Counted from the first letter of the stretch, positions 1 to 7,880 are shown. The stretch: DNA of 36,017 bases from Myxococcales bacterium (GCA_028817905.1 JAPPOR010000151.1:5815-41831); one strand, 5' to 3'. Numbers and translations are program-made. Notes: a model not told the origin generated them from the sequence alone.

Positions 1-60
<60 letters not shown>

Positions 61-378
61 GTGGCCCTCGGTCTTGGGACATATTTTGGACTGAGCGCGA
101 TCTCGGATGAGAGTCGGCTCGAAGGACTCTGCAGGGACAACCTCAACGACGGCGGAGAGTGTCGGAGCAACGAAGCGTTGTCCGTTGAGGAGGACCGCGA
201 CCAGTCCGCGCTCCTATCGAGCGTGTTCGTGGTTGGCGGCCTGGGCGCGGTCGTCGCTGGGGCGATTCTGTACTTCGCGGCTCCCGAGGGGCAGGAGGAA
301 GCCGCAGCTATCTCGCTGACGGTGGACGTCGCGGAACATGGGCGCGGTGGCGCGCTGTGGCTGGCAGGGAAGTTCTGA
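61..378 (+). CDS. C-terminal fragment of a membrane-anchored protein, 5' end lost
   Basis: This is the tail of a longer protein whose 5' part is replaced by the poly-C/G run; the GTG at 61 is only the first readable codon, not a proven start. The roughly 105 visible residues begin with a hydrophobic stretch (GLGTYFGLSAI), continue through an acidic loop with two Cys (C24 and C34 of the visible part), and then a second hydrophobic segment (SSVFVVGGLGAVVAGAILYFAAP) ending near a Pro. From general knowledge, this pattern of helix, Cys/Asp-rich loop, helix and AP closes many large myxobacterial envelope proteins, often with TPR or PEGA domains in front. That family placement is inference. Its TGA overlaps the ATG of the next gene by one base, so the two are probably translationally coupled. 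Confidence 0.6.
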   Translation: MALGLGTYFGLSAISDESRLEGLCRDNLNDGGECRSNEALSVEEDRDQSALLSSVFVVGGLGAVVAGAILYFAAPEGQEEAAAISLTVDVAEHGRGGALWLAGKF

Positions 379-1604
379 TGCGGACACGATCACATGAAGA
401 TATGACCGCTGCACGCCCTGGGCGTGGCCCGGCGCGGGCCCTGACGTTTTCCCCGTTCGTCGCGCTGAGCGCCATGGCTATCATGGGCGGCTGCCACGCG
501 CTCGGCGGGTTCGAGGACTGGAAGATCGTTTCGGAAGAAGCCGGTGACGGGGGCGGTCCGGAGGCCATGCAGGGCCCAAGCCAGGTCTGCAAGGAGTACT
601 GTGCGACGGTGATGTCTGCTTGCACAGACATCTACAAGGTCTACAACACCGAGCAGAACTGCCTGGCGGTGTGCGCTCTCATGGACGAGGGGGAGCCGGG
701 AGACCGCACTGGAAACACGGTCGCCTGCCGAAGTCGGCAAGCCACCCTGGCTGCCAACACGCAAGAGAAGTGGGATCACTGCGCCCCCGCCGGCCCTGGG
801 GGCGCCAACATCTGCGGTGACAACTGCGAGAGCTATTGCAGCTTATACGAACAGGTCTGCCCGGAGGAACAGCAGGATTGCATGCTCCGCTGTCAACTCC
901 TGCACGACCTCGACGAAGATCCCAAAGCGGACTACAAGGACAGCACCTTCGACGTGGTGGAGCACCACGAGGGCGACCTGCTGCAGTGTCGTCTGGTCCA
1001 CGTGTCGTCGGCAGCCGAGGGCCCGGAGGCCCACTGCTGGCACTCCGAGATCGCCCCCCGGTCGTTGATGGATGTCGGGACCCGCAACCCGTGCACCTAT
1101 GACCATGGGGAGATGCCTCGCTGCGAGGACTACTGTCGCTTGAACCTGGCGGCCTGTGCAGAGGACCATGCGGGCTACGAGGATGAGGAGCAGTGCCTGG
1201 CCGTGTGCGAACACATACCTCCGGGCGATGGGGGCGACGAGGGCGGGCAGGATACCGTCGGCTGTCGTATCGCACACAGCCACAACGCCTTCGACGACGC
1301 GAGCATTCACTGTCCCCACGCTGGTCCGGCTGGGGCCGAGCCGTGCGGAAATGGAAACAATTGCGAGGGCTACTGCCGCACCGTCCAGGCGGCCTGCGGA
1401 CAGGGCTTCGAGAGCGCTTTCGGCAGCCCGGAAGCGTGCAAGACCGCCTGTGAGATGCTCAACGGCGCTCAGGACGGCTACAGCGTCCCGCTCGGCCGGC
1501 AAGGGGGTGACACCTATGCGTGTCGCATGCTGCACGCGGCCCGCGCGTTCGCGGACGATGCCCACTGCGCCGCAGCCCTGGGCGCCGCGCCCTGCGGCGA
1601 CTGA
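378..1604 (+). CDS. Cys-rich four-repeat lipoprotein
   Basis: A 408-residue predicted lipoprotein of unknown function. I start it at ATG 378, which overlaps the previous stop (TGATG); a GTG at 357 in the same frame is possible but less likely. A hydrophobic segment ends in MGGC, so C39 is the probable lipidated Cys. The rest is four diverged repeats of about 75-90 residues (roughly 71-146, 150-239, 249-323 and 329-406). Each carries C-x3-C or C-x2-Y-C, a pair C-x3-C, a CR dipeptide, usually a H/W/A-C site near 'AGP', and a closing C(G). The even spacing suggests one disulfide-knotted module repeated four times on the cell surface or in the periplasm. Similar Cys-repeat secreted proteins are frequent in myxobacteria. 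No enzyme motif is visible. Confidence 0.75.
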   Translation: MRTRSHEDMTAARPGRGPARALTFSPFVALSAMAIMGGCHALGGFEDWKIVSEEAGDGGGPEAMQGPSQVCKEYCATVMSACTDIYKVYNTEQNCLAVCALMDEGEPGDRTGNTVACRSRQATLAANTQEKWDHCAPAGPGGANICGDNCESYCSLYEQVCPEEQQDCMLRCQLLHDLDEDPKADYKDSTFDVVEHHEGDLLQCRLVHVSSAAEGPEAHCWHSEIAPRSLMDVGTRNPCTYDHGEMPRCEDYCRLNLAACAEDHAGYEDEEQCLAVCEHIPPGDGGDEGGQDTVGCRIAHSHNAFDDASIHCPHAGPAGAEPCGNGNNCEGYCRTVQAACGQGFESAFGSPEACKTACEMLNGAQDGYSVPLGRQGGDTYACRMLHAARAFADDAHCAAALGAAPCGD

Positions 1605-1715
1605 CACGAGCGTTGGGGCGTTGTCGTCCCGACCGGGCGTTCGTCCAGCCTGCAAAGATGGGCTGATTGGCGCCTTGCGCTGCCGGCTCACGTTGGTAAA
1701 AGCACGCCACCCATC

Positions 1716-3320
1716 ATGATCACCACCGAAAAGCTCTCGCTCTCGTTCGGCAGCCAGATCCTGTTCGAGGACGTGGATGTGAAGTTCACGCCCGGCAACT
1801 GCTACGGCCTGATCGGTGCCAATGGCGCGGGAAAATCCACCTTCCTTCGCTGCCTGTCGGGACAGGTTGAGGCGAGCTCTGGGCGCGTCCTGATCCCCGG
1901 AGATTTGCGTGTAAGCGTCCTCAAGCAGGACCACTTCGCTTTCAACGAAGAACGGGCGCTCTCCACAGTGATCATGGGCCACGAGCGGCTCTACCAGGTG
2001 ATGGCCGAAAAGGATGCCATCTACGCGAAGCCGGACTTCAGCGACGAGGATGGCATCCGCGCAGGCGAGCTGGAAGCCCAGTTCGCAGACATGGATGGCT
2101 GGGACGCCGAGGCCAACGCCGCCCAATTGCTCAGCGCCTTGGGGATCGTCGAGAGTCGGCACGACAAGCTCGTCAAGGAGCTCGACGATGGCGAGCGCGT
2201 GCGCGTGCTCCTGGCCCAAGCGCTATTTGGCAGCCCAGACATCCTGCTGCTCGACGAGCCAACCAATCACTTGGACGTGGATTCGATCCTGTGGCTGGAG
2301 GAGTTCCTGCTGAACTTCCCCCACACTGTGATCGTCGTGTCGCACGACCGGCACTTTCTGGACAAGGTGTGTACCCACATCGCTGATCTGGACTTCCAGA
2401 AGGTGACGCTGTTCACCGGCAACTACACCTTTTGGTACGAGACGAGCCAGTTGGCCCTGCGGCAGCGCCAGGAGTCGAACCGCAAGAAGGAAGAGAAGAT
2501 CAAGGAGCTCAAGACCTTCATCCAGCGGTTTAGCGCCAACGCCTCCAAGTCGCGCCAGGCCACGGCGCGCAAGGCACTGCTCGACAAGATCACCCTGGAC
2601 GACATCAAGCCTTCCTCGCGCAAGTACCCGTATGTCGTGTTTCAGAGCGAACGGGAACTGGGCAAGGAAGTGTTGCGGGTCGAGGGCCTCTCCAAGTCAC
2701 TCGATGGCCAGATCCTGTTTAGAGACCTGCGCTTCTCGCTCGCCAAGGGCGAGAAGATGGCGGTCGTGGGCAGCGACGTGGCAACCACAGCGCTGCTGCA
2801 GGTCCTGGCAGGTGAGCTCGAACCGGACTCGGGGGAGGTCGCCTGGGGCCGCACCGTGAACCTCGGCTACTTCCCCAAGGACAACACGCACTTCTTTGAT
2901 ACCGACCTCAATCTGATCGATTGGCTCCGACAGTTCACCGAAAAGCAGGAGGAGAACTTCGTCCGTAGCTTCCTCGGCCGGATGCTGTTTTCCGGTGAAG
3001 AAAGCAAGAAGAGCGCCAATGTCCTGTCCGGCGGTGAAAAGGTCCGCTGCATGCTGGCCCGCATGATGCTTCAGGACCCCAACTTCCTGGTCCTGGATGG
3101 CCCCACCAACCATTTAGACCTTGAATCGATCACGGCTCTGAACAACGGTCTGCTCAAGTTCACCGGCAGCATGATCGTGAGCTCCCACGACGTGCAGTTC
3201 GTCGACTCCCTCGTGGACCGGGTGCTAGAGCTCGACGGCGAGAACTACCACGACCTTGGGATGGGCTACGAAACCTATCTGGCCGACGAGGCCCGCCTGC
3301 AGCGCGTCGCCCGAGGCTAG
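1716..3320 (+). CDS. ABC-F family ATPase, YbiT-like, with one degenerate ATP site
   Basis: A soluble 534-residue protein with two ABC ATPase domains joined by a charged linker (residues about 245-300) and no membrane part: the ABC-F family, which acts on ribosomes. The sequence most resembles E. coli YbiT. NBD1 has an intact Walker A (GANGAGKST, about 35-43) and Walker B with catalytic Glu (LLLDEPTNHLD), but its signature reads LDDGE instead of LSGGE. NBD2 has an intact signature (LSGGEK), but its Walker A reads GSDVATTALL, without the Lys, and its Walker B reads LVLDGPTNHLD, with Glu changed to Gly. Composite site 1 (NBD1 Walker motifs plus NBD2 signature) is therefore intact, while every element seen at site 2 is damaged. 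A role in translation is expected from the family; antibiotic resistance cannot be claimed. The stop lies in a small palindrome. Confidence 0.92.
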   Translation: MITTEKLSLSFGSQILFEDVDVKFTPGNCYGLIGANGAGKSTFLRCLSGQVEASSGRVLIPGDLRVSVLKQDHFAFNEERALSTVIMGHERLYQVMAEKDAIYAKPDFSDEDGIRAGELEAQFADMDGWDAEANAAQLLSALGIVESRHDKLVKELDDGERVRVLLAQALFGSPDILLLDEPTNHLDVDSILWLEEFLLNFPHTVIVVSHDRHFLDKVCTHIADLDFQKVTLFTGNYTFWYETSQLALRQRQESNRKKEEKIKELKTFIQRFSANASKSRQATARKALLDKITLDDIKPSSRKYPYVVFQSERELGKEVLRVEGLSKSLDGQILFRDLRFSLAKGEKMAVVGSDVATTALLQVLAGELEPDSGEVAWGRTVNLGYFPKDNTHFFDTDLNLIDWLRQFTEKQEENFVRSFLGRMLFSGEESKKSANVLSGGEKVRCMLARMMLQDPNFLVLDGPTNHLDLESITALNNGLLKFTGSMIVSSHDVQFVDSLVDRVLELDGENYHDLGMGYETYLADEARLQRVARG

Positions 3321-3330
3321 CTAAGCTAGC
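3316..3330. repeat. 15-bp palindrome spanning the ABC-F stop codon
   Basis: The sequence GCTAGCTAAGCTAGC has 7-bp perfect arms around one central base and contains the TAG stop of the ABC-F gene. It is followed by another CTAG. It is AT-poor and has no T-run, so it is not a convincing intrinsic terminator; its role is unknown. Confidence 0.5.
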
Positions 3331-3409
3331 TAGGGGCCATGAGGGACAGGGGCGGAGGGCGCCCGGCGGGGGTGCGTAACGTCTGCGCCCCTGCGTGGTA
3401 AGGAAGTCC

Positions 3410-3907
3410 ATGTCCAGACTCAAGAGGCTGCCCGTGTGGGTGCGCGATGCACTGATTTTCGTGGTGCTGCTCGCCGGGGTGCGCGCCTATCAGCAGCGAG
3501 GGCTCCCCACCGGGCCCTCGCCGGCGTTGTCGGGGCAAACGGTCACCGGGCAGGCCGTGCGGCTCTCAGACTATCGCGGGGCGCCCGTGTTGGTACACTT
3601 CTGGGCCACCTGGTGCGGCGTCTGCCGCGCCGAAGAGGGCCACGTCTCCGAGTTGTCTCAGGAGCTCCCGGTGATCACTATCGCAAGCCGCTCCGGGCAG
3701 CCGCAGGCCATCCGCGCCTACCTTGCGGAACGGGGTCTCGAGTTCGATGCTATCGCCGATCCAACGGGCAAGCTTGCAGCGCGCTTCGGAGTACGAGCGT
3801 TTCCGACCACTTTTGTGCTCTCCTCCACCGGGGCCATCCGACATGTCGAGGTCGGCTATACCACCGAACTGGGCATGCGCGCGCGCATGTGGCTGGCCGG
3901 CCTCTAG
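3410..3907 (+). CDS. TlpA/ScsD-like membrane-anchored protein disulfide oxidoreductase
   Basis: A 165-residue thioredoxin-fold protein. I start it at ATG 3410 because AGGAAG sits about 5 bases upstream; a GTG at 3395 is also in frame. Residues about 14-25 form a single N-terminal membrane anchor, after which the thioredoxin domain faces the periplasm. The active site is WC-GV-C (C69 and C72), preceded by VLVHFWAT, and the cis-Pro loop reads FPTTF. The ending with 'VEVGYTTELGMRARMWLAGL' style residues and the 'PVLVHFWATWC' core recall the ScsD/MtbDsbE subgroup of TlpA-like proteins, which reduce or isomerise disulfides in exported proteins. The substrate is unknown; no cytochrome c maturation genes are nearby. 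The TAG stop is the first part of a palindromic intergenic element. Confidence 0.88.
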   Translation: MSRLKRLPVWVRDALIFVVLLAGVRAYQQRGLPTGPSPALSGQTVTGQAVRLSDYRGAPVLVHFWATWCGVCRAEEGHVSELSQELPVITIASRSGQPQAIRAYLAERGLEFDAIADPTGKLAARFGVRAFPTTFVLSSTGAIRHVEVGYTTELGMRARMWLAGL

Positions 3908-4068
3908 CCCGCATCCATCACCAACCCACGCGCCCTCGCACAACCGCTCGACTCCGCAGCGCTTTCGCCTCAGTCGAAAGTACAGCGAGTATTCCCGTCG
4001 GTCGTCGAAAGCCCTGCGAAGCCGAATCCCTGCGCGATCCGACTCCGAAGTCGTGAATGCTCCGGGCT
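3906..4068. repeat. Palindromic intergenic element, copy A (mixed arms)
   Basis: This copy fills most of the gap between the thioredoxin gene and thiE. The left arm is of the 'CATCCATCACC...CGCGCCCTCGCACAA' type; the right arm is of the other type, with GAAGCCGAATCCCTGCGCG, then GATCCGAC, and TCCGGGCT at its end. Inner CGCTTTCG and CGAAAG segments pair with each other. Its first bases, TAG, form the stop codon of the gene upstream. Confidence 0.8.
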
Positions 4069-4102
4069 CGCAAGCTGGGACAGCACGTGTACACTCACCC
4101 AC

Positions 4103-4726
4103 GTGCGCGGGCTGTATGCGATCATCGACCCTGACCTGAGTGGTGAGCATGAGCCGGTTGCCCTGGCCGAGGCGATCCTGCGCGGGGGCTGCGCGGCCCT
4201 TCAGCTTCGCAGCAAGACCCTGCCCGACGATGCTTACTTGGCGCTGGCTCGGCCGCTTCTCACCGCCTGTGACCGGGTCGGAGTCCCTTTCTTCGTGAAC
4301 GATCGGGTTGACGTGGCAGAGGTATTGCAGGGCGAAGGACGCGACGTGGGGTTGCACCTCGGACAGGACGACATGCCGGTGTTGCAGGCCCGCAAACGCT
4401 TCCGTGGCCCGGTAGGCCTTTCGACCCACAATCTCGATCAGGTGCGACAGGCGCATCGGTTGCAAGTCGATCTGATCGGCTTCGGGCCCGTATTCCCGAC
4501 GCGCAGCAAGGCGCGTCCGGACCCCTTGGTGGGGCCAGAAGGGTTGCGACAGGCGTGCGCTGCGAGCGCCGTGCCCGTGGTCGCCATTGGTGGCGTCCAG
4601 CGCGACAATCTATCCGAGGTGCTGGCGGCCGGTGCTTCCCTGTTCGCGATGATCGGCGCGCTCTCGTCGGCTGCCGATCCCGAGGGTCTCGCCCGGTGCT
4701 TGCACGGGCGGGTAGGCGTACCGTAG
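4103..4726 (+). CDS. thiE: Thiamine phosphate synthase ThiE
   Basis: A 207-residue TIM-barrel enzyme that joins HMP pyrophosphate to thiazole phosphate to make thiamine monophosphate in the cytoplasm. Recognisable features in order: the starting strand GLYAIIDPDLS, LQLRSKTLPD (pyrophosphate/Mg contact region), FFVNDRVDVA, GLHLGQDDMP, the FGPVFPTRSK loop and VVAIGGV near the end, all in the family order and at family length. The start is GTG 4103, chosen because homologues begin with a short residue or two before GLYAI; no strong ribosome site precedes it. It stands alone here: no other thiamine gene and no recognisable TPP riboswitch appears upstream, where the gap is occupied by element copy A. 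Confidence 0.9.
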   Translation: MRGLYAIIDPDLSGEHEPVALAEAILRGGCAALQLRSKTLPDDAYLALARPLLTACDRVGVPFFVNDRVDVAEVLQGEGRDVGLHLGQDDMPVLQARKRFRGPVGLSTHNLDQVRQAHRLQVDLIGFGPVFPTRSKARPDPLVGPEGLRQACAASAVPVVAIGGVQRDNLSEVLAAGASLFAMIGALSSAADPEGLARCLHGRVGVP

Positions 4727-4872
4727 CGGATACCCGGTCGCGACCAGATCGTCGGGAGCGCGCGAATTGTCACAATCGCTGGCTAGCATCGGCGACAATT
4801 GGGGGCTTGCACCGAATCCCGACCACGATTTGCTTGCCGTCGCGATCGAGGCGCTGCTAACTGCATCGCGTC

Positions 4873-5205
4873 ATGCCTCGCATCCAGCACCACCCGCCCG
4901 TTTTTGTGGCGGAGAGCCCCATTCATGGTCGTGGGATCTTCGCCCGTCGGCGCATTCGCAACAACGCGTTGATCGGCGAGTTTCAGGGCCGTCCCACCCG
5001 GCGCGACGGGCCCCATGTGCTCTGGATCTCGGACGAGTCGGGACTGCAGGTGGAGAACGAACTGCGGTTCATCAACCACTCCGAGGTGCCGAACGCAGAA
5101 GCGCACGGTACCCAACTGATTGCGCTACGCAACATTCAGCCGGGCGTCGAGATTACCATGCACTATGGTGACGACTGGGAAGAGGGGCCCAGCGCCGACG
5201 CCTGA
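4873..5205 (+). CDS. Minimal SET-domain protein
   Basis: A 110-residue protein that is essentially one SET domain, the fold of eukaryote-like protein lysine methyltransferases. The start of the fold reads ESPIHGRGIFARRRI (SxIxGxGxFA pattern), followed by the hallmark RFINHSEVPNAE (NHSxxPN, the cofactor and pseudoknot strand) and GVEITMHYGDDW (G-E/V-E-I...Y-G, with the Tyr expected to line the active site). Pre-SET and post-SET Cys clusters are absent, as usual in small bacterial SET proteins. The substrate is unknown. The gene lies alone between thiE and the flippase gene, about 145 bp after thiE. Confidence 0.82.
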   Translation: MPRIQHHPPVFVAESPIHGRGIFARRRIRNNALIGEFQGRPTRRDGPHVLWISDESGLQVENELRFINHSEVPNAEAHGTQLIALRNIQPGVEITMHYGDDWEEGPSADA

Positions 5206-5330
5206 CCGCCGACTGCCCCAGGGTACCAGCACAAGCGCGGCGGGCCAGCCAAGCAGGTGCTCCCGATTCGCTTTGCGGCGTTTTCCTTTTCAATCGCGCC
5301 GCCCAGGCGGTTATCATTTGGTCTCCCGAC

Positions 5331-6695
5331 GTGAGCACGGAAGACCAGCAGGGCGAACCATTGTCGCTCGCCAAGCGCGTGATGCGGGCCGCTGGTTTCA
5401 ACGCGGTCGCCTATGTGTTGATGCAGGTCATCCGGATGGTGACCAACATCGTCCTGGCCAGGTACTTCATTTCGAAGGGCGACTTCGGCCTGGTCTCTGT
5501 GCTCCTGGCAGTGAACATCGGCCTGGAGATGCTTTCCGATGTCGGCATCGGTGCTGCGATCATTCAGAATGACCGCGGTGAGGAGGCGGATTTCCTCAAC
5601 ACCGCCTGGACCCTGCACGTGGTCCGGGGTGCAGGGCTGACGGTCGTTGCGCTGCTGCTGGTCTACCCGACCGCCGCCATCCTGGACATGCCGAAGCTCC
5701 TGGAGCTGATGCCGGTCACGGCACTGGTGGGCGTCATCAATGGCATGCATTCGACCTCCGTGTTCACGCTCCAACGCCGGCTCGCCTTTGGTCGCCTGTC
5801 CGCTATGGAGGTGGCGGGCCAGGTGTGCGGATCGGGGGGAACGCTGCTCATCGCCATGTACGAGCCGAGTGCCTGGGCGCTGGTGTGGGGCATGCTCATC
5901 CGGAGTACCGTGGACCTGATCATCACGCACGCGGTCCCGGTGGGCTATCGCAATCGCTTTGCCTGGAATCGCGACGACCTCCGACGCATCATGCACTTCG
6001 GCAAGTGGCTGTTCGGGTCGTCAGCCCTCACTTTCGTCGGAGGGGAGGGTCACAAGCTTGTGCTTGCCCGTCCCCTCGGCCAGGAGGCGTTGGGCGTCTA
6101 TCACATCGCGGACCTGTTGGGGCAGGCCGCCACCAATGCGGTCGTGCAGCAAACATCGACGATCGGTTATTCGGCCTACAGCGAGGTCTCGCGCGATCAG
6201 CCCGGACGCCTCAAATCGGTCTACTACCGCAGCCGGCGTGTGCTGGATGCGCTTTCGCAGCCGGCTTTTGGGGGGCTTTCGGCCCTGGCACCACCGATCG
6301 TGCTGTTCCTCTACGGGGAGGGCTTCCGGGAAGCGGGCTGGATGCTGCAGGTGCTGTGCCTGCGTGGCGCGATGAAGGCGGTCGCGAGTTCCGGTCAGTA
6401 CGTGCTGCAGGCCCGCGGCGTCACACGCTACAGCTTCTTTCTGAACGTGGGCCGCGTCGCATGGCTGGTGCTGTGCGCGCCTGCCGGCTTCGCCCTGGAT
6501 GGGGTTCGGGGCGTCGTGTGGGCCGTAGCGACGGTAGAGCTGCCCGCGCTACTCGTCACGCACTACGGCATGTATCGACACGAGCTACTCAGCATCCGGC
6601 GTGAGCTGCTCGCGCCAGCGATGTTTGGGGTCGGTTGGGCCCTCGGTTGGGGCGTTCGCGCCTATGTCCTGCCGCTCATTGGCCTTGGCGGGTGA
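5331..6695 (+). CDS. Polysaccharide (Wzx/PST-like) flippase
   Basis: A 454-residue integral membrane protein with about twelve hydrophobic helices, starting at GTG 5331. The N-terminus (LAKRVMRAAGFNAVAYVLMQ, then VLARYFISKGDFGLVSVLL) has the typical pattern of oligosaccharide/lipopolysaccharide flippases of the MOP superfamily, where the residues after helix 1 read 'ARxLxxxDFGLxxVxLA'. The internal stretch GIGAAIIQND followed by FLNTAW is also typical of the polysaccharide biosynthesis family. It should move undecaprenyl-linked sugar units across the inner membrane. No glycosyltransferase or polymerase genes are in the window, so the partner pathway is unknown. It ends 20 bases inside the convergent lipoprotein gene. 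Confidence 0.85.
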   Translation: MSTEDQQGEPLSLAKRVMRAAGFNAVAYVLMQVIRMVTNIVLARYFISKGDFGLVSVLLAVNIGLEMLSDVGIGAAIIQNDRGEEADFLNTAWTLHVVRGAGLTVVALLLVYPTAAILDMPKLLELMPVTALVGVINGMHSTSVFTLQRRLAFGRLSAMEVAGQVCGSGGTLLIAMYEPSAWALVWGMLIRSTVDLIITHAVPVGYRNRFAWNRDDLRRIMHFGKWLFGSSALTFVGGEGHKLVLARPLGQEALGVYHIADLLGQAATNAVVQQTSTIGYSAYSEVSRDQPGRLKSVYYRSRRVLDALSQPAFGGLSALAPPIVLFLYGEGFREAGWMLQVLCLRGAMKAVASSGQYVLQARGVTRYSFFLNVGRVAWLVLCAPAGFALDGVRGVVWAVATVELPALLVTHYGMYRHELLSIRRELLAPAMFGVGWALGWGVRAYVLPLIGLGG

Positions 6696-6981
6696 CATCG
6701 GTCATACGGATGTTGTTTCGAACCTCGTCGAGGGCTGCCCGGCCCGCCAGGTTCCCGTCATCGAGCTGCCACTGATACCGGCACACCCGTTCCTTGAAGT
6801 GGGAGCCGATGACCCTTTCTTTGCGACAGACGATGCGGTCCTTGCGCTCGACCGATGCGTTGTGTTCCTCGAGGGCGCGCTCGAACTCCTCGTTCGTCGT
6901 CTGCCTTAGCGCGCAGGCTCCCACCAGTCCGGCGACTACGCCAGCCAACATCCATTCCTGAACCCATCGCTTGCCGCTCAT
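6676..6981 (-). CDS. Small predicted lipoprotein, unknown function
   Basis: A 101-residue protein starting at the ATG complementary to 6979-6981; longer upstream readings in the same frame run through a repeat element and are rejected. An N-terminal hydrophobic segment ends in LVGAC, a good lipobox, so C23 is the likely lipid anchor. The mature part is short, charged and helical (EEFERALEEHNASVERKDR), then has two Cys in an RIVC/RVC pattern and ends with VRNNIRMTDVTRQGQ. I do not recognise a family. It is convergent with and overlaps the flippase gene by 20 bases. Its promoter region holds element copy B with a 15-bp perfect hairpin. Confidence 0.68.
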   Translation of the reverse strand: MSGKRWVQEWMLAGVVAGLVGACALRQTTNEEFERALEEHNASVERKDRIVCRKERVIGSHFKERVCRYQWQLDDGNLAGRAALDEVRNNIRMTDVTRQGQ

Positions 6982-7014
6982 CCGTTCTCCGCTCGTTGTG
7001 CGTTGCTCGACCTT

Positions 7015-7140
7015 GCCCGGATCAATCACGACTTCGGCGCTGCCTCGCGTGTCCTTCGACTCCACGGGAAACCGGGAATACTCCCGTGGAGTCGAAAGCA
7101 CTGTGAAGCCGACTTCCTGCGTGATCCGACGCCTCGGTCC
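7015..7140. repeat. Palindromic intergenic element, copy B with long hairpin
   Basis: The outer ends (GCCCGGATCAATCACGACTTCGG and the matching TCGGTCCGGC) belong to the window-wide element family. The centre is a perfect 15-bp inverted repeat, TTCGACTCCACGGGA at 7055-7069 and its complement at 7082-7096, with a 12-base loop. The right arm keeps the conserved GTGAAGCCGA...CCTGCGTGATCCGAC core. It lies just upstream of the small lipoprotein gene on the minus strand. Confidence 0.8.
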
Positions 7141-7340
7141 GGCAATAACCATATCGAAATCCTGTGCACCGCGTCCGACCGTTTGCCCGTATCGATCGCC
7201 ACATGACGCATCGTTGCACTACTTCTCCGGTGCTGCGCTCTTGCTTCAAGCGAAAAATACAGCAGGTTTCGCTCCTTCATAGCAAGCCCCGTATCGGCGT
7301 TCCCTTGCACGATCATCGCATGCCGGCGGATGCTTGCGGG

Positions 7341-7880
7341 CTAGCCAGCCAGTGCCTGTTCCACTTTCGCCCATGCCTCGTCCGAAAGGCCGGTGGTGAA
7401 TTGTCGTATACGGGGCAGAACGTCGGTCGCTCCGCAGTAGGGGGCGGCGCAGGTCAGGTGCAGAAACCCGCTTGGTTCGAAACGCCCCGCCTCGAACCAG
7501 ACCAACCTGATGCGCAGGGCGCCCTTGTCGATGCGCTCGCGGCAGTGGCGGCAGCTCGCGCGGCCACTGGCGGCAGCTTCCGCGCTGTCCAGGCGTGCGA
7601 GCCGACGATGTTCCAGGCCGCGCTGGGCGGCGGCTGTCAGGGCATCGAACCCGTCGGGTGTGTCAGCGCCTTCGCGCTCTGTCATCTTCTCGGCCGCTTC
7701 GAGAAAGGGCTCGGGTCGTTTGAACGCCCCGCAGGTCGGATGAAACCAGAGTGTGGTCACCCCGTCGTTGTAGGGGTTTTCTACCTGTTCACCAAACCGC
7801 AGGCTGCCCTTGTCGATCCGCTGGCCGCACCCGCGGCACTTGGCGCGTCCACTCGTGGCCGCTTCGATGACGTGTTCCAT
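7341..7880 (-). CDS. Tandem PARP-type zinc-finger protein
   Basis: A 179-residue protein made of two similar halves, each resembling a PARP-type (zf-PARP) zinc finger. Finger 1 begins ATSGRAKCRGCGQRIDKG and has ligands C15, C18, H47 and C50; finger 2 begins AASGRASCRHCRERIDKG with C110, C113, H141 and C144. In both, a basic SGRAxCRxC start, an IDKGxLR strand, 27-28 residues to the His and an HxTC closing site match the eukaryotic finger, which recognises DNA breaks. No ADP-ribosyltransferase or other catalytic domain is present; the rest is linker and a short helical tail. DNA-end binding is inference from family. The gene is isolated, flanked by element copies B and C. Confidence 0.8.
   Translation of the reverse strand: MEHVIEAATSGRAKCRGCGQRIDKGSLRFGEQVENPYNDGVTTLWFHPTCGAFKRPEPFLEAAEKMTEREGADTPDGFDALTAAAQRGLEHRRLARLDSAEAAASGRASCRHCRERIDKGALRIRLVWFEAGRFEPSGFLHLTCAAPYCGATDVLPRIRQFTTGLSDEAWAKVEQALAG

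Noticed and set aside
843-2219. A 458-codon open frame on the minus strand
   Set aside because: It lies antisense to the Cys-rich lipoprotein and ABC-F genes, whose motifs are clear; its translation shows no domain and arises from codon bias in GC-rich DNA.
3566-4465. A 299-codon minus-strand frame across the thioredoxin gene, element A and thiE
   Set aside because: It crosses a repeat element and two well-supported genes in antisense, with no recognisable fold.
5163-5996. A 277-codon minus-strand frame across the SET and flippase genes
   Set aside because: Its His/Asp/Gln-rich composition is the usual antisense shadow of a membrane-protein gene.
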